This document shows positions 27,901 through 36,323 of a stretch of 64,000 nt of DNA, one piece after another. The translations under genes were made by a program, and so were the position numbers. Within the stretch, counting starts at the first letter, position 1; every line of letters starts with the position of its first letter. Source of the DNA: CAZDXB01 sp964509335 (lineage in GTDB: Bacteria; Bacteroidota; Ignavibacteria; Kapaibacteriales; UBA2268); the NCBI GenBank assembly GCA_964509335.1, contig CAZDXB010000004.1, positions 94,295 to 158,294 on the forward strand, read 5' to 3'. The notes below the pieces were generated by a model that was not told where the DNA came from, did not search any database, and saw only the letters and a list, made by a program, of their open reading frames with translations.

Positions 27901-28448
27901 TTTTCAAGCTTTCTCGACGCTTCTTTCTTTCTAGCTTTATATTTTTTTACTCCGGCGGCTTCTTCTATTAAGCTCCTTCGCTCTTCGGCTTTTCCGCTTA
28001 AAATTGCCTCCACCATTTTCAACTCTATGACCGAATACGTATCGGCTCCTATGCCCGTATCCATAAACAAATTTTGGACGTCTCTCAATCTGCAACGAGC
28101 GCCGTTGAGATAATAGTGGCTTTCGCCGTCGCGGTATATTCTTCTCGTTAAAGTAACTTCAGTATATTCCGTAGGTAGGATTTGCTTGTTGTTTTGGATT
28201 GTTATCGAGGACTCCGCCATTGAAAGCGGTTTTCTATTCTTTGTTCCGTTGAATATCACGTCTTCCATTATGTCCGAACGCAATATTGAAGAGCGCTGCT
28301 CGCCGAGAGTCCACCTGATCGCGTCGACGACGTTTGTTTTGCCGCAGCCGTTAGGTCCGACGATAGCCGTGATGCCCGAGCCGAATTTGAATTGAATTCG
28401 CCTTACGAAAGACTTAAAGCCTGTTATTTCTAAATTCGATAAATACAT
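24912..28448 (-). CDS. smc: Chromosome segregation ATPase SMC
   Basis: The start at 28448 gives MYLSNLEITGFKSF, the usual SMC N-terminus; a TTG at 28466 would add six residues. The 1178-residue protein has Walker A GPNGCGKT (31-38), two long coiled-coil arms, a hinge domain in the middle (about 510-670), the ABC signature (LSSGE, 1083-1087) and Walker B ILDEVDAPLDD (Asp1111, Glu1112). SMC forms the condensin ring with ScpA and ScpB and organises the origin region. The signature has LSSGE in place of the common LSGGE, a mild variation. It follows mreD by about 57 nt on the same strand, an uncommon pairing of shape and segregation genes. Confidence 0.95.
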   Translation of the reverse strand: MYLSNLEITGFKSFVRRIQFKFGSGITAIVGPNGCGKTNVVDAIRWTLGEQRSSILRSDIMEDVIFNGTKNRKPLSMAESSITIQNNKQILPTEYTEVTLTRRIYRDGESHYYLNGARCRLRDVQNLFMDTGIGADTYSVIELKMVEAILSGKAEERRSLIEEAAGVKKYKARKKEASRKLENVKGDLERAADIADEIKKQVNSLSRQASKTRRYNKLTEELKILESNLLFRNYGEYSTKLDALKKELEELNKNRDEKKSALKKAEEELDYLRTELSELDSKYQEAAENESELKSKQSEYTRDIAVAKEKINSLKSSVDRLNNEIERSNKTKEEIKNDLASRETDLNKTVEKKNEFEEEIKSIKENREKARSALEQAREETEKYGRESFNLQKEIEGLFSEIENWKNRKSSLENSLKASVKEIEAIKVKIMENEEKAKSLVEKKEELKKREEETDSLLRKANERKKELNELIDKIKEDISDKKNELSGKKTSLDFLEGLFDADESSKYLLKSKDWLADKEKILLAEALGVDDKYRIAVDAALGEFGRYFIVDSKDEAEQAIEKLKKSNKGKASFICKELSPKNVSPPPKINDQEGVHGWASELVRAADPLKNAIRAVLGKTLIVENTDAAWTSVKDGLCDCAVDLNGEIVKTNGLLRGGSKKKKESLAVGKKERIKKIKSQIKEIEKELSKLEGSLKAANKEKEAIDIEEINEKIKRINLEKSENENLSNEIKYKIESLKQNIKVHEDNNARFDKELNEIDKNIEESLEKIKSKQDALDEISEKKILSDKELKKLQGEFNVKDEEFRSFEKEGVKLQQGASSLEKEIENLKKRAAENESDVKSRGDELISAQKEIENLKRKNVELESALTETTEKTNEAQSKREYLSDKTAGFKEDIKIKSEEFENFRNEFDSLQEKIHVKEISASELSIKVGDMKAKARDDLDVDLENNELEIDETVPIDEQKEKVGAVKEKLAKIGAVNFMALEEYESQKERLQFYENQIKDLEESEKNLIETIDEINQTARQKFRETFDRVNKHFQGLFKNLFGMEGEADLHLSEGDPLESDVQITAKPPGKRPRSIEGLSSGEKALTAIAMLFAIYLVKPSPFCILDEVDAPLDDANIDRFLDLIRDFSEDTQFVIVTHNKKTMEYADVLYGITMEEEGVSKAVSVKLNKASEN

Positions 28449-28505
28449 ATTATTTAGTTCGCTCAATGTTCAAGATTTCAAAACTTAAAGATATTAAATA
28501 ATTTT

Positions 28506-29036
28506 TTATCTTAACAATTTGTTTTTCGGAATTTTTAGCAGCATAGGTATAATAGCGACGACGGTAGTGTAAAAGGAAATCGCCAAGCCGTATTTAAAGA
28601 AAAACGGGAAAAACGACAATTGACTGAATTTTATATACAAAAAGAAGTAAATCAGGTTGTGAACAATCGAAGCGACAAACACTATGATTAAGAATTTGTA
28701 TCCGCCCAAATTTTGCTCTATTTTGTTTTCGTTAAAAAAGAATCCCGCCGCTAGCGCCGCGGTAGTTTTCGCCAAGGCGTTTGAGCCAAGGACGTCCATA
28801 GAAAAAACGTCGAAAAGCAAGCCGAATATAAAAGCCGCTATCATACCTTCGAACTTGCCTTCGGAGAGAGCTACCCAGACGCATAATATTAAAATCAAGT
28901 CGGGCGTCAATCCTTCAACCGCGATTAAATCGATTAAGGCTATTTGAGCTACCGCCAGCAAAACGAAAGCGACGGCGTAAATCGAATATTTCTTAAGTTT
29001 CCGGGTTCTTATGTCTTTTTCTAAAAACAGCTTCAT
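28506..29036 (-). CDS. mreD: Rod shape-determining protein MreD
   Basis: The 176-residue product has five or six hydrophobic helices, including the EGLTPDLILILCVWVALSEG region typical of MreD, and its start overlaps the mreC stop by four nt (ATGA). MreD is an inner-membrane part of the elongasome with MreC, RodA and PBP2. Sequence conservation of this family is low, so position after mreB and mreC is part of the evidence. Confidence 0.85.
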   Translation of the reverse strand: MKLFLEKDIRTRKLKKYSIYAVAFVLLAVAQIALIDLIAVEGLTPDLILILCVWVALSEGKFEGMIAAFIFGLLFDVFSMDVLGSNALAKTTAALAAGFFFNENKIEQNLGGYKFLIIVFVASIVHNLIYFFLYIKFSQLSFFPFFFKYGLAISFYTTVVAIIPMLLKIPKNKLLR

Positions 29037-29914
29037 TTTTTTTCTATAGCCTTATCATTTCGCGAGGGGCTTTTTCTTTCTTTGAGTTTATCTTCCATTT
29101 TTTGAATTAATTTTAGCCGGTCGGGGTCGGGCAAACTTTTAATAATAAAAACTTGCCCCAAGACAGCAAATTCAACGAACGGTTTAACTTGAATTCGCGC
29201 GAAAATATCTCCGGGCAATTTCTTGACTGACACGACGAATCCGATGGGTATTTCAGGCGGGTATTTGCCGCTGAAATTCGAAGTAAGAACGGTGTCTCCG
29301 ACAGATACGTCGTAAGATTTCGGCACGTCTTTCATAGCGAAATAGTATCCTCCTTGCCAAACGAGTATTCCTCTGAATCTGGTTCTTTGAAATTTTGAGG
29401 ATATTTTTACGTTCCTGTTGGTAATCAATTCAATTAAAGAATAGTTCTCGCTCGTTGAAGAAACGACGCCTACGAGTCCCGCGTCGCTTCTCGCCGCCAT
29501 TCCCATCTTTAATCCGTCTTTTTTGCCGCGATTAACCGTATAGTAATTCCTCATTTCAATATTTGTTTTGCCGATAACCTCCGCGGCTATTACTTCTTTA
29601 TCTATGTCTTTCTTTAGCTTTAGCAATCTTCTCAGTTTTTTATTTTCTATAACGGCGTTTCTCATTTTTATTATTTCGTTGGAAAGCTGAAGATTAAGCT
29701 CGCGCAAAGCTTTGTTCTCGCTTTTCAGCGCGCCGGTGTCGGGAATCCAAGAGAAAGCGTCTTGAAGCCAGCCGACTCCTCCCACTACGACGGCTCTGAA
29801 CCCGCCTAATTTGCTTACGTCGCCGATTGAAATCAGGACTAAGCTAAATGCAACGAGAATAACGAAAGTTATATAATCTTTGAATCTTTTTATTAATCGC
29901 GTAATTTTTCGCAT
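29033..29914 (-). CDS. mreC: Rod shape-determining protein MreC
   Basis: The 293-residue protein has one N-terminal membrane helix (about 15-35), a short coiled coil (LKSENKALRELNLQLSNEIIKM) and a periplasmic beta-domain with the MreC motifs EVIGKTNIEMRNYYTVNRGKKDG and GMAARSDAGLVGVVSS. MreC links the cytoplasmic MreB filaments to the cell-wall synthases. A polar tail (KERKSPSRNDKAIEKK) ends the protein. It is translationally coupled to mreD. Confidence 0.95.
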   Translation of the reverse strand: MRKITRLIKRFKDYITFVILVAFSLVLISIGDVSKLGGFRAVVVGGVGWLQDAFSWIPDTGALKSENKALRELNLQLSNEIIKMRNAVIENKKLRRLLKLKKDIDKEVIAAEVIGKTNIEMRNYYTVNRGKKDGLKMGMAARSDAGLVGVVSSTSENYSLIELITNRNVKISSKFQRTRFRGILVWQGGYYFAMKDVPKSYDVSVGDTVLTSNFSGKYPPEIPIGFVVSVKKLPGDIFARIQVKPFVEFAVLGQVFIIKSLPDPDRLKLIQKMEDKLKERKSPSRNDKAIEKK

Positions 29915-29953
29915 CGCTTAAAGAAATTGAAGTATTAAATAAAATCGAGAAGC

Positions 29954-30979
29954 TTAGTTTCTTGAGCTTTTAATTAGTACGGGAGAATACTTGGTTAATT
30001 TTTCCAAGACCATACCCGTTCCCCGAACCACGGTTGTTAACGGGTCTTCCGCTACGTGAACTGGCAGAGAAGTGGCGTTCTTGATTTTTTCGTCCAAGCC
30101 TTTCAGCATAGCGCCCCCGCCGGTGAGCATAATGCCTCTGTCGTAAATATCGGAAGCGAGTTCCGGAGGAGTTTTTTCCAATAAAGTAATCACCGCGTCA
30201 ACAATTTCGCTAATAGATTCCGACAGCGCTTCTCTTATATCAGCGGAACTAACTTGAATAGCTCTCGGAATGCCGGAAATCAAATCTCTTCCTTTGACTT
30301 CGATGTCTATTTCTTCTTCTAATGGAGAGGCGCTTCCTACTTGGCACTTTATTTTTTCAGCCGTTCTTTCGCCGATTAATATATTGTGGTTGCTTCTGAA
30401 ATATTTCGCTATATCCGTTGTCATTTCGTCGCCTGCGGTTCTAATTGAAACGTCGCTAACAATACCGCCGAGAGCGATAACGGCGATTTCGGTCGTTCCG
30501 CCGCCAATATCCACTATTAGATTCCCAATCGGTTCGTGAACGTCGAGCCCTATGCCAATTGCGCTTGCCATAGGTTCGGCTATCAGGTGAACCTCTTTAG
30601 CGCCGGCGTGCTCGCAAGCGTCTCTTACGGCTCTCTTTTCCACTTCGGTTATGCCCGAAGGCACGCATACAACTACTCTTCTCGCCGGCTGCCAACTCAT
30701 AGAAACTTTTCGGATAAACGCCCTGAGCATTCCCTCGGTAATCTCAAAATCCGCAATAGCTCCGTCTCTCAAGGGTCTGATTATCTTTATGTCTCTATGC
30801 GTTTTGCCTATCATCTCTCTGGCGTCGCTTCCTATGGCTATTATATGCTTGCTCGCTCTATCGAAAGCGACTATTGAAGGCTCGTTCAAAGCGATGGATT
30901 TATTCTTCATCCAAATCAATGTATTTGCCGTTCCTAAATCAATCGCGACGTCGTTTGAAAATATTCTGAATAATCCCAT
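29954..30979 (-). CDS. mreB: Rod shape-determining actin homologue MreB
   Basis: The ATG at 30979 gives MGLFRIFSNDVAIDLGTANT, the conserved MreB start; an upstream TTG at 31006 is less likely. The 341-residue protein has the actin-family phosphate 1 loop (DLGTANTLI), phosphate 2 loop (DIGGGTTEIAVI) and adenosine motif (GGGAMLKGL). MreB polymerises on the inner membrane and guides lateral wall synthesis, so the organism is expected to be rod-shaped or curved. mreC begins about 40 nt downstream. Confidence 0.97.
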   Translation of the reverse strand: MGLFRIFSNDVAIDLGTANTLIWMKNKSIALNEPSIVAFDRASKHIIAIGSDAREMIGKTHRDIKIIRPLRDGAIADFEITEGMLRAFIRKVSMSWQPARRVVVCVPSGITEVEKRAVRDACEHAGAKEVHLIAEPMASAIGIGLDVHEPIGNLIVDIGGGTTEIAVIALGGIVSDVSIRTAGDEMTTDIAKYFRSNHNILIGERTAEKIKCQVGSASPLEEEIDIEVKGRDLISGIPRAIQVSSADIREALSESISEIVDAVITLLEKTPPELASDIYDRGIMLTGGGAMLKGLDEKIKNATSLPVHVAEDPLTTVVRGTGMVLEKLTKYSPVLIKSSRN

Positions 30980-31026
30980 TGATTTTTCTACTCGTTTATT
31001 TTGCAAATTAGTAATACCTTAACTTA

Positions 31027-31034
31027 CAAAAATA
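31027..31034 (-). promoter_or_regulatory. Possible -7 element of the mreB operon
   Basis: TATTTTTG on the minus strand matches TAnnTTTG and lies 48 nt upstream of the mreB ATG. The -33 position 19 nt upstream reads TATT, so only half of the promoter is convincing. Confidence 0.35.
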
Positions 31035-31099
31035 GCAGATTTTGCCTAAATATAATAGCTTTTTATATATATTGGCGACTTATCGTTCAAATCAAATAA

Positions 31100-31135
31100 A
31101 AAAGCCGACGATATATTAAATCGACGGCTTTTAAG
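31100..31135 (-). terminator. Rho-independent terminator after the beta-barrel gene
   Basis: On the minus strand a 13-bp stem with one mismatch (arms 31100-31112 and 31120-31132) is followed by a T-rich run. It lies just downstream of the stop of the OMP gene and separates it from mreB. Confidence 0.75.
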
Positions 31136-31154
31136 AGATTTTATGATTGTTAAA

Positions 31155-31712
31155 CTAGAAAAAGAATACGGCGCCGATAGAGGAGCCGTCCAAAGAAATC
31201 GTGGTCTTCGAATTGGTTGCGTCGTCTCCGCCTTGGCTTTCATAATTTTCGCTAAGCATTGAATAACCTAAGCCGATATTAGCGTAAACGGCAAATTGTT
31301 TAGCTAAAAAGACTTGTCCGCCAAAAAGAGCGCCAATGCTAAAGTTCGTTCTGGAATAATCCTCGTAATATTCCGATTCGCCGGGATAAGACGAATATCC
31401 AATTCGAGCGCCGACGTAAGGAGAAACGTCCCTGCCTCTATCGAGGAAGTATTTTCCAATTGCGACAAAATGCAAAGTGCTTTCGCTGTCGGGTTCGGAA
31501 TCTTCGTTTTCATAATCGTAACTGACGCTGGAAAGACCGAGTCCGGCGCCAAGCTCCATATTATCGCTTAAAGCGTAATGAACCATAGCGTATGGGGAGT
31601 AGCTGGAAAAATTCGCTCCAATACCAAACGAGCCGGGCTTTAATTGAGCCTGAGCCGTAACCGCAAAAGCGACGAATAGTAAAGCGACAAAAATCGATAA
31701 TCGTTTAAACAT
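31155..31712 (-). CDS. Small outer-membrane beta-barrel protein
   Basis: The 185-residue product has a signal peptide (MFKRLSIFVALLFVAFAVTAQA) and a mature domain of alternating strands with repeated glycine and aromatic residues (GIGANFSSYSPYAMVHYALSDNMELGAGLGL) ending in VFFF, the C-terminal aromatic signature of barrels. It belongs to the broad OmpX/OmpW-like eight-strand group (outer membrane beta-barrel domain). The acidic loops DYENEDSEPDSES and GGDDATNSKT are likely surface exposed. Specific function is unknown. A terminator follows it. Confidence 0.8.
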   Translation of the reverse strand: MFKRLSIFVALLFVAFAVTAQAQLKPGSFGIGANFSSYSPYAMVHYALSDNMELGAGLGLSSVSYDYENEDSEPDSESTLHFVAIGKYFLDRGRDVSPYVGARIGYSSYPGESEYYEDYSRTNFSIGALFGGQVFLAKQFAVYANIGLGYSMLSENYESQGGDDATNSKTTISLDGSSIGAVFFF

Positions 31713-31862
31713 ATGAACAACCTTTTATTAGTTGGAAAAAATACCGAACAAAATTAATAAAAAATGACAAAATAAAAGAAGGTTTATGAAATTTTTATAA
31801 TCGTTGTTGAAATATTGGAGGCTTGTAGCGCTGAAATTATTGCGAAAAGTTATACGAGGAGC

Positions 31863-34790
31863 TTATCTTATAAAAACGAGGTTTTGCGTTTTTGTAAAGT
31901 TGTCTGCGTTTATCGTAACCCAGTAGGCGCCGGCGGGGAATTCTCGCACCGGTAATTTTACTTTGTATTTTCCCGACATAAGTTTTTCCGATAGAAGGGT
32001 TTTTATAATTTTTCCCGTTGAGTTTTGGAGAAATATTGTTACAAATCGTTCTTTCTTGATTTCAAATTCAACGTACGCGCTCGACGATAAATTTGCGGGA
32101 TTAGGGTAGGGGGAATATAACTCGTCTTTGGAAGAAGGGAAATTTATCCATTGCAATTTATCTGATAAATTACGGTCAATGCTAACAATCGGTTCGTTTT
32201 CTCTATAAAATTCAACGCATTTGTTAGAAACGGGGGTTATGCTAATTGATATTTTGGAGAAATATCCGGAATCGGATTTTTGGGGCGGTAGCGATTTGAA
32301 AGCGAATCTGAACAATTCTCCCGAGCCGCTTAAACGTTCGGAGCCGACGCCCTTAAGAGTAAATGACGTTATGCCGTTTTCGTTGTCGGTTTGAATGTTA
32401 AAGGGTCTATGGAATTTATGTCTTGTTAAGTTTCCCAGACTTAAGCCGTCTTCGCGAAACAGCAGCACGTTTGGGTTGTAGTTTAACAAAACCCTTAGTT
32501 CATTTATATTGTAGTCGGAGATTTCCTCTCCTTCTTTTATAATTACGGCTCCTTGGGTTTCTTGTCCCAAATCAAGAATTCCGTCGTCGTTGTTTAGTAC
32601 GACGGAAAAATTTCGGGTTGCGAAAAAGCTTTCGCCCGCTAGTTTCATAGTTTTCGTTTTTGGGGAATTTTCGACACGGTAGAAAATCTTTAGTTCGGCT
32701 TCCGACAATCCTTCTTGATAAGGTCGATAAAGGATTTTTATCTTTCGCTCTTGACCGACGAGAACGTCGAATCCTTCGCGCTCTTCTTTGTTCAGAAGTT
32801 CAAATTCCGGTTTTTCAATTCTAATTGAATCAACGGGGATTATTTTCTTTCCGTAGGCTTTAATCACGCAATTAAGGGTGTCTTCCGCTCCGACGCAAGC
32901 CCACGCCGAATCCAGATAAAAATTTAATCCGCTGTAGATGCCCCACCCCGTTAACCTCGCTTTGTAATCTTCCAGGGCGTCGCTTACGCTTTTTAGCTCG
33001 GCGTATGCGGGACCTTCCCTTTGGGCGACGAATTTAGTTTCAAACATTAGAGAATCGCCGGGATAAACGACTTTCGGCAAAGCCGCCATCGAATCGATAT
33101 TCGACCAGAAGATTTTGAATCCTTCCGTTCCCCAAGTTTTAGATTCTCCCGACAAGTCTATCGATATTTCGTCGCCTTCGGGCAGTATTTGTAATCCTTT
33201 AAAATCTAAAAGGTCTTTGTATTCCCAGTTTTTGTTTTTAAATACTATTTTTCGAATTGTCGGCGTATATAAGTCGCCGACCAAACTTGTGTCGAAATCG
33301 ACGTCTTTGGTCGATATTTTGGGAACTATACCCGTTCCTTTTAATACGGATTTTGTTTCGCTGCCTATTGAGTTTCTATAATTAATTATTATTTCGTGCT
33401 CGCCTACTTCCGTGGGATGGAAGCCAATTTCTACTCTTCTGCTTTTTTGGGGTGGAATTATTAAATTATTGAATGAAGTTGAATCGAATTCGAAAGCTTC
33501 CGGTTTTTGAATCCGTTCGATATTCGCTTCGTAAATAATTATTGTGTCTTCCGACGAATTATGTAATTGAACGGCGAATTTATTGGTGTAAGGATTAACC
33601 GGGAGCAAATCTTCTCTATCAGGTCTGTCAATACGTTTCCTCCCCCAGTCCCAAGAGCTGGCTATTAGTCCCGGCTTAACTCCGATACCGTTAATATAAG
33701 CTTTATGGTCCACGCCCGAGGCGTTGCTAAAAAACACTACCGAATCTTTATAATGTTTTAACGTGTCTGGAGCGAAATATATATTGTAAGTTAATTGACC
33801 GCCCGGAAGGATTCTTCTGGAGTTTTCGTCGCTAATCATCGGCAAATCGGTCCAAAACGGGAATTTGGTGCTGTTGTATCCATATAGATATAAGTCCACT
33901 TTGCTTCTGTTATGAACGGAAACGGTTCTTTTTACCGTATCGCCGATTGTTACGTCGTAAAAATTCATATCCTGCGCTACTATTATTGGACTAAGCACGT
34001 TCGCGCTTACGTAAGATTTATAGTCGAAAATGAATTTGTTTCCCAGACCTATGCTGTCCGAAAAGAAACCTTCCTTTTCCGCTTCAAATTGAACGACGAT
34101 TCTTAAGGTATCCAAAGGATTGATAAATTTTGATTTGGGCTCTCTTTTTAAGTATCCTTCCTCGTTTTTATAAATAAACTTAAAGCCTTGGTCGTTTCTT
34201 TTGAATTTTAAATCTTCCAGAACAAATTCTTTCGTTTCCGATTCGTTGACTATTATAAATTCAGTGTAGGGTTTTTGACCGGTTATAATATCTTTGAATT
34301 CGATTCTTTTCGGGGATATTTTAGATTTTGGAGCCGTATAATCCACAATAAGCGTTGTGTCGTTTCCCGCGAAATCGGAGAAAATAATCTCCGCGGCGGC
34401 GTCTAAGAATTTGTCTCTTACAGTCAATTCCCAATATACTATACTATCTTTGCCTATATCGATATTTGACGGATTTTTCTTAAATAGGTAATTATCTAAT
34501 ATCTTGGTTTCAATACTCGCCATATTAGAACGAATGTCGGCGTTTCTGGGCATATCTTCAACGTAGCCTGTTACGGCGCCGTCGGCTTCCCAAGACGTTA
34601 TTGAAATATGGGGCGGGATGGTGTCTTCTTGAGATTGAATTTGAATAGGCGAAAGAAAAATCGGCTGGTAATCGTTGAAAAATATAGGATTTCTAACGGC
34701 TAAAGAGTCGTCGGCGAAAAGAAACAATACGGCGGCAAGTATAATTGACGCTAAAGTTCTATCCCGCCGATATTTTTTATTTTTTCGCAT
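31863..34790 (-). CDS. Large T9SS-sorted surface protein with Ig-like/choice-of-anchor repeats
   Basis: The 975-residue protein has an N-terminal signal sequence (hydrophobic stretch about 14-32, LASIILAAVLFLFADDSLA). Several immunoglobulin-like modules of the ASPM/choice-of-anchor D type follow; one near 270-375 (IIVAQDMNFYDVTIGDTVKRTVSVHNRSK through NIYFAPDTLKHYKDSVVFFSNASG) resembles modules in the two T9SS proteins at 42-46 kb. Residues about 885-975 are a type A T9SS C-terminal sorting domain (SPYPNPANLSSSAYVEFEI, GKIIKTLLSEKLMSGKYKVKL, FPAGAYWVTINAD). It is therefore expected to be secreted and anchored or released by the type IX system. A function in adhesion is possible but unproven. 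Confidence 0.85.
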   Translation of the reverse strand: MRKNKKYRRDRTLASIILAAVLFLFADDSLAVRNPIFFNDYQPIFLSPIQIQSQEDTIPPHISITSWEADGAVTGYVEDMPRNADIRSNMASIETKILDNYLFKKNPSNIDIGKDSIVYWELTVRDKFLDAAAEIIFSDFAGNDTTLIVDYTAPKSKISPKRIEFKDIITGQKPYTEFIIVNESETKEFVLEDLKFKRNDQGFKFIYKNEEGYLKREPKSKFINPLDTLRIVVQFEAEKEGFFSDSIGLGNKFIFDYKSYVSANVLSPIIVAQDMNFYDVTIGDTVKRTVSVHNRSKVDLYLYGYNSTKFPFWTDLPMISDENSRRILPGGQLTYNIYFAPDTLKHYKDSVVFFSNASGVDHKAYINGIGVKPGLIASSWDWGRKRIDRPDREDLLPVNPYTNKFAVQLHNSSEDTIIIYEANIERIQKPEAFEFDSTSFNNLIIPPQKSRRVEIGFHPTEVGEHEIIINYRNSIGSETKSVLKGTGIVPKISTKDVDFDTSLVGDLYTPTIRKIVFKNKNWEYKDLLDFKGLQILPEGDEISIDLSGESKTWGTEGFKIFWSNIDSMAALPKVVYPGDSLMFETKFVAQREGPAYAELKSVSDALEDYKARLTGWGIYSGLNFYLDSAWACVGAEDTLNCVIKAYGKKIIPVDSIRIEKPEFELLNKEEREGFDVLVGQERKIKILYRPYQEGLSEAELKIFYRVENSPKTKTMKLAGESFFATRNFSVVLNNDDGILDLGQETQGAVIIKEGEEISDYNINELRVLLNYNPNVLLFREDGLSLGNLTRHKFHRPFNIQTDNENGITSFTLKGVGSERLSGSGELFRFAFKSLPPQKSDSGYFSKISISITPVSNKCVEFYRENEPIVSIDRNLSDKLQWINFPSSKDELYSPYPNPANLSSSAYVEFEIKKERFVTIFLQNSTGKIIKTLLSEKLMSGKYKVKLPVREFPAGAYWVTINADNFTKTQNLVFIR

Positions 34791-34929
34791 AACTTTTTCT
34801 TAAAGTTCATAGCCTAAAATCCGTAATATACCTATTAATATAACGTTATTTTTTTCAACCTATTGCTTAAATGCAACCAAAATAAGATAGTAGATTTTAC
34901 TATTTACGATCGTAAACGAAAGCGAAAAC

Positions 34930-36120
34930 TTAAATTAACTTAAGTTCTCTGGCGACTTTCTCAAACGCTTCTAGAATCTTGTCTAGATGTTTGTCTTCGT
35001 GTGTCGCCATATAGCTCGTCCTCATCATACTCATATGCGGAGGCACGCCGGGCGGTATAAACGCGTTAACGAAAACGCCGTAATCGTACAGCTTTCTCCA
35101 GAAAATAAACGCCGTTTCCGTTTCCCCAACAATAACCGGAACGATTGCCGTGTCGGTTTCCATAGTATTCAACCCGATTTCTTTGAAACCTTTTTGCATC
35201 TTCTTTGATATGCCAATCAGTTTTTTGGGTAAATCAGGATTTTCTTCTAGTAAATCGAGCGCGGCTAACGCGGCGGCGCAGGAAGACGGCGTCGGGCTGG
35301 CGCTGAATATTAGAGCGGGGGAATGATGTTTTAAGTAGTTTATAACTCTTTCCGGACCGGCTATGAAGCCGCCCAAAGAAGAAAAAGTTTTCGAGAAAGT
35401 ACCCATAGACAAGTCGGTTTCTTCAACCAAATCGTATAAGCTCGCTGTTCCCCTGCCGCCTTTTCCTATCACGCCAATTCCGTGTGCGTCGTCAATCATA
35501 ATACGCGCGTTATACTTTTTTGCCAATTCATTTAATTTCGGTAGATTGACTACTTCGCCGGTAACCGAGAAAACGCCGTCGGTTACTATGAGTTTACCGG
35601 CGTCTTCGGGAATGCTTTTTAAGATTCTTTCCAAATCCTCCATATCGTTGTGTTTATAGCGCTTAAAGTCAGTGAACGCTCCCTTGGCGGTAAAAGCGCC
35701 GTTAATTATGCTAGCGTGGTCTTCTTTGTCTAATATCAAATATTCGCCTTTGCTCGCTATAGTAGGCAAAACGCCCAGAGCAGTTTGGTAGCCGGTGCTG
35801 TAAAGGAGAACGTCCTCGCAACCCATAAAATCGGCTAAACGCTTTTCTAGCTCAATGTGTAAATCTAAGGTGCCTGTTAAGTATCTGGAGCCGGAACAAC
35901 CGGTGCCGTATTTATGTATCGCGTCGATAGCGGCTTCTTTTACTTTCGGATGAGCCGTTAGCCCCAAATAGTTGTTCGAACCCGCCATTACGATTTCCCT
36001 GCCTTCAATTCTTACCGTAGGACCTTCGTTTTCCTCGATAGCCCTAAAATACGGATAAACTCCTCTTTCTTTTACTTCGTCGGCTCTGGTAAAATCATAG
36101 CATTTGTCAAATAAGTCCAC
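34930..36120 (-). CDS. Alpha-oxoamine synthase, serine palmitoyltransferase-like
   Basis: The start is GTG at 36120 with AAGGAG five nt upstream. The 396-residue PLP enzyme has the fold type I residues: His135 (KEDHASI), Asp210 and His213 (DDAHGIG) and the PLP lysine Lys244 (TFSKTFSSLGG). The family includes BioF, Kbl, HemA (ALAS) and serine palmitoyltransferase. The N-terminal segment GVYPYFRAIEENEGPTVRIEGREIVMAGSNNYLG and the KYGTGCSGSRYLTGTLDLH segment look most like the SPT branch known from sphingolipid-making Bacteroidota, which joins serine and palmitoyl-CoA. No biotin genes are adjacent. The exact substrate is inferred. Confidence 0.8.
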   Translation of the reverse strand: MDLFDKCYDFTRADEVKERGVYPYFRAIEENEGPTVRIEGREIVMAGSNNYLGLTAHPKVKEAAIDAIHKYGTGCSGSRYLTGTLDLHIELEKRLADFMGCEDVLLYSTGYQTALGVLPTIASKGEYLILDKEDHASIINGAFTAKGAFTDFKRYKHNDMEDLERILKSIPEDAGKLIVTDGVFSVTGEVVNLPKLNELAKKYNARIMIDDAHGIGVIGKGGRGTASLYDLVEETDLSMGTFSKTFSSLGGFIAGPERVINYLKHHSPALIFSASPTPSSCAAALAALDLLEENPDLPKKLIGISKKMQKGFKEIGLNTMETDTAIVPVIVGETETAFIFWRKLYDYGVFVNAFIPPGVPPHMSMMRTSYMATHEDKHLDKILEAFEKVARELKLI

Positions 36121-36170
36121 GGCTTCTCCTTGATTGTTGTTTTTCTCAGAAAATATTTATTGTTTGTTAA

Positions 36171-36178
36171 CAAAGTTA
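36171..36178 (-). promoter_or_regulatory. Possible -7 element of the oxoamine synthase gene
   Basis: TAACTTTG on the minus strand matches TAnnTTTG and lies 50 nt upstream of the GTG start. The -33 element is poor. Confidence 0.3.
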
Positions 36179-36323
36179 TAACAATTATTTTAAAATAAAT
36201 AGAACTTAAATAAAATTAATATTTCGATTTATGCTTTACTCAAGATATAAATTCCTAATTCGATTATTTATTTTAAAAATAGTATTTCAATTCAAATTAG
36301 AGTTTAATAAATTACGGTTTAAT

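Noticed and set aside
28449..28466. Upstream TTG start for smc
   Set aside because: The ATG at 28448 gives the conserved MYLxxLEIxGFKSF start, and no ribosome site supports the TTG.
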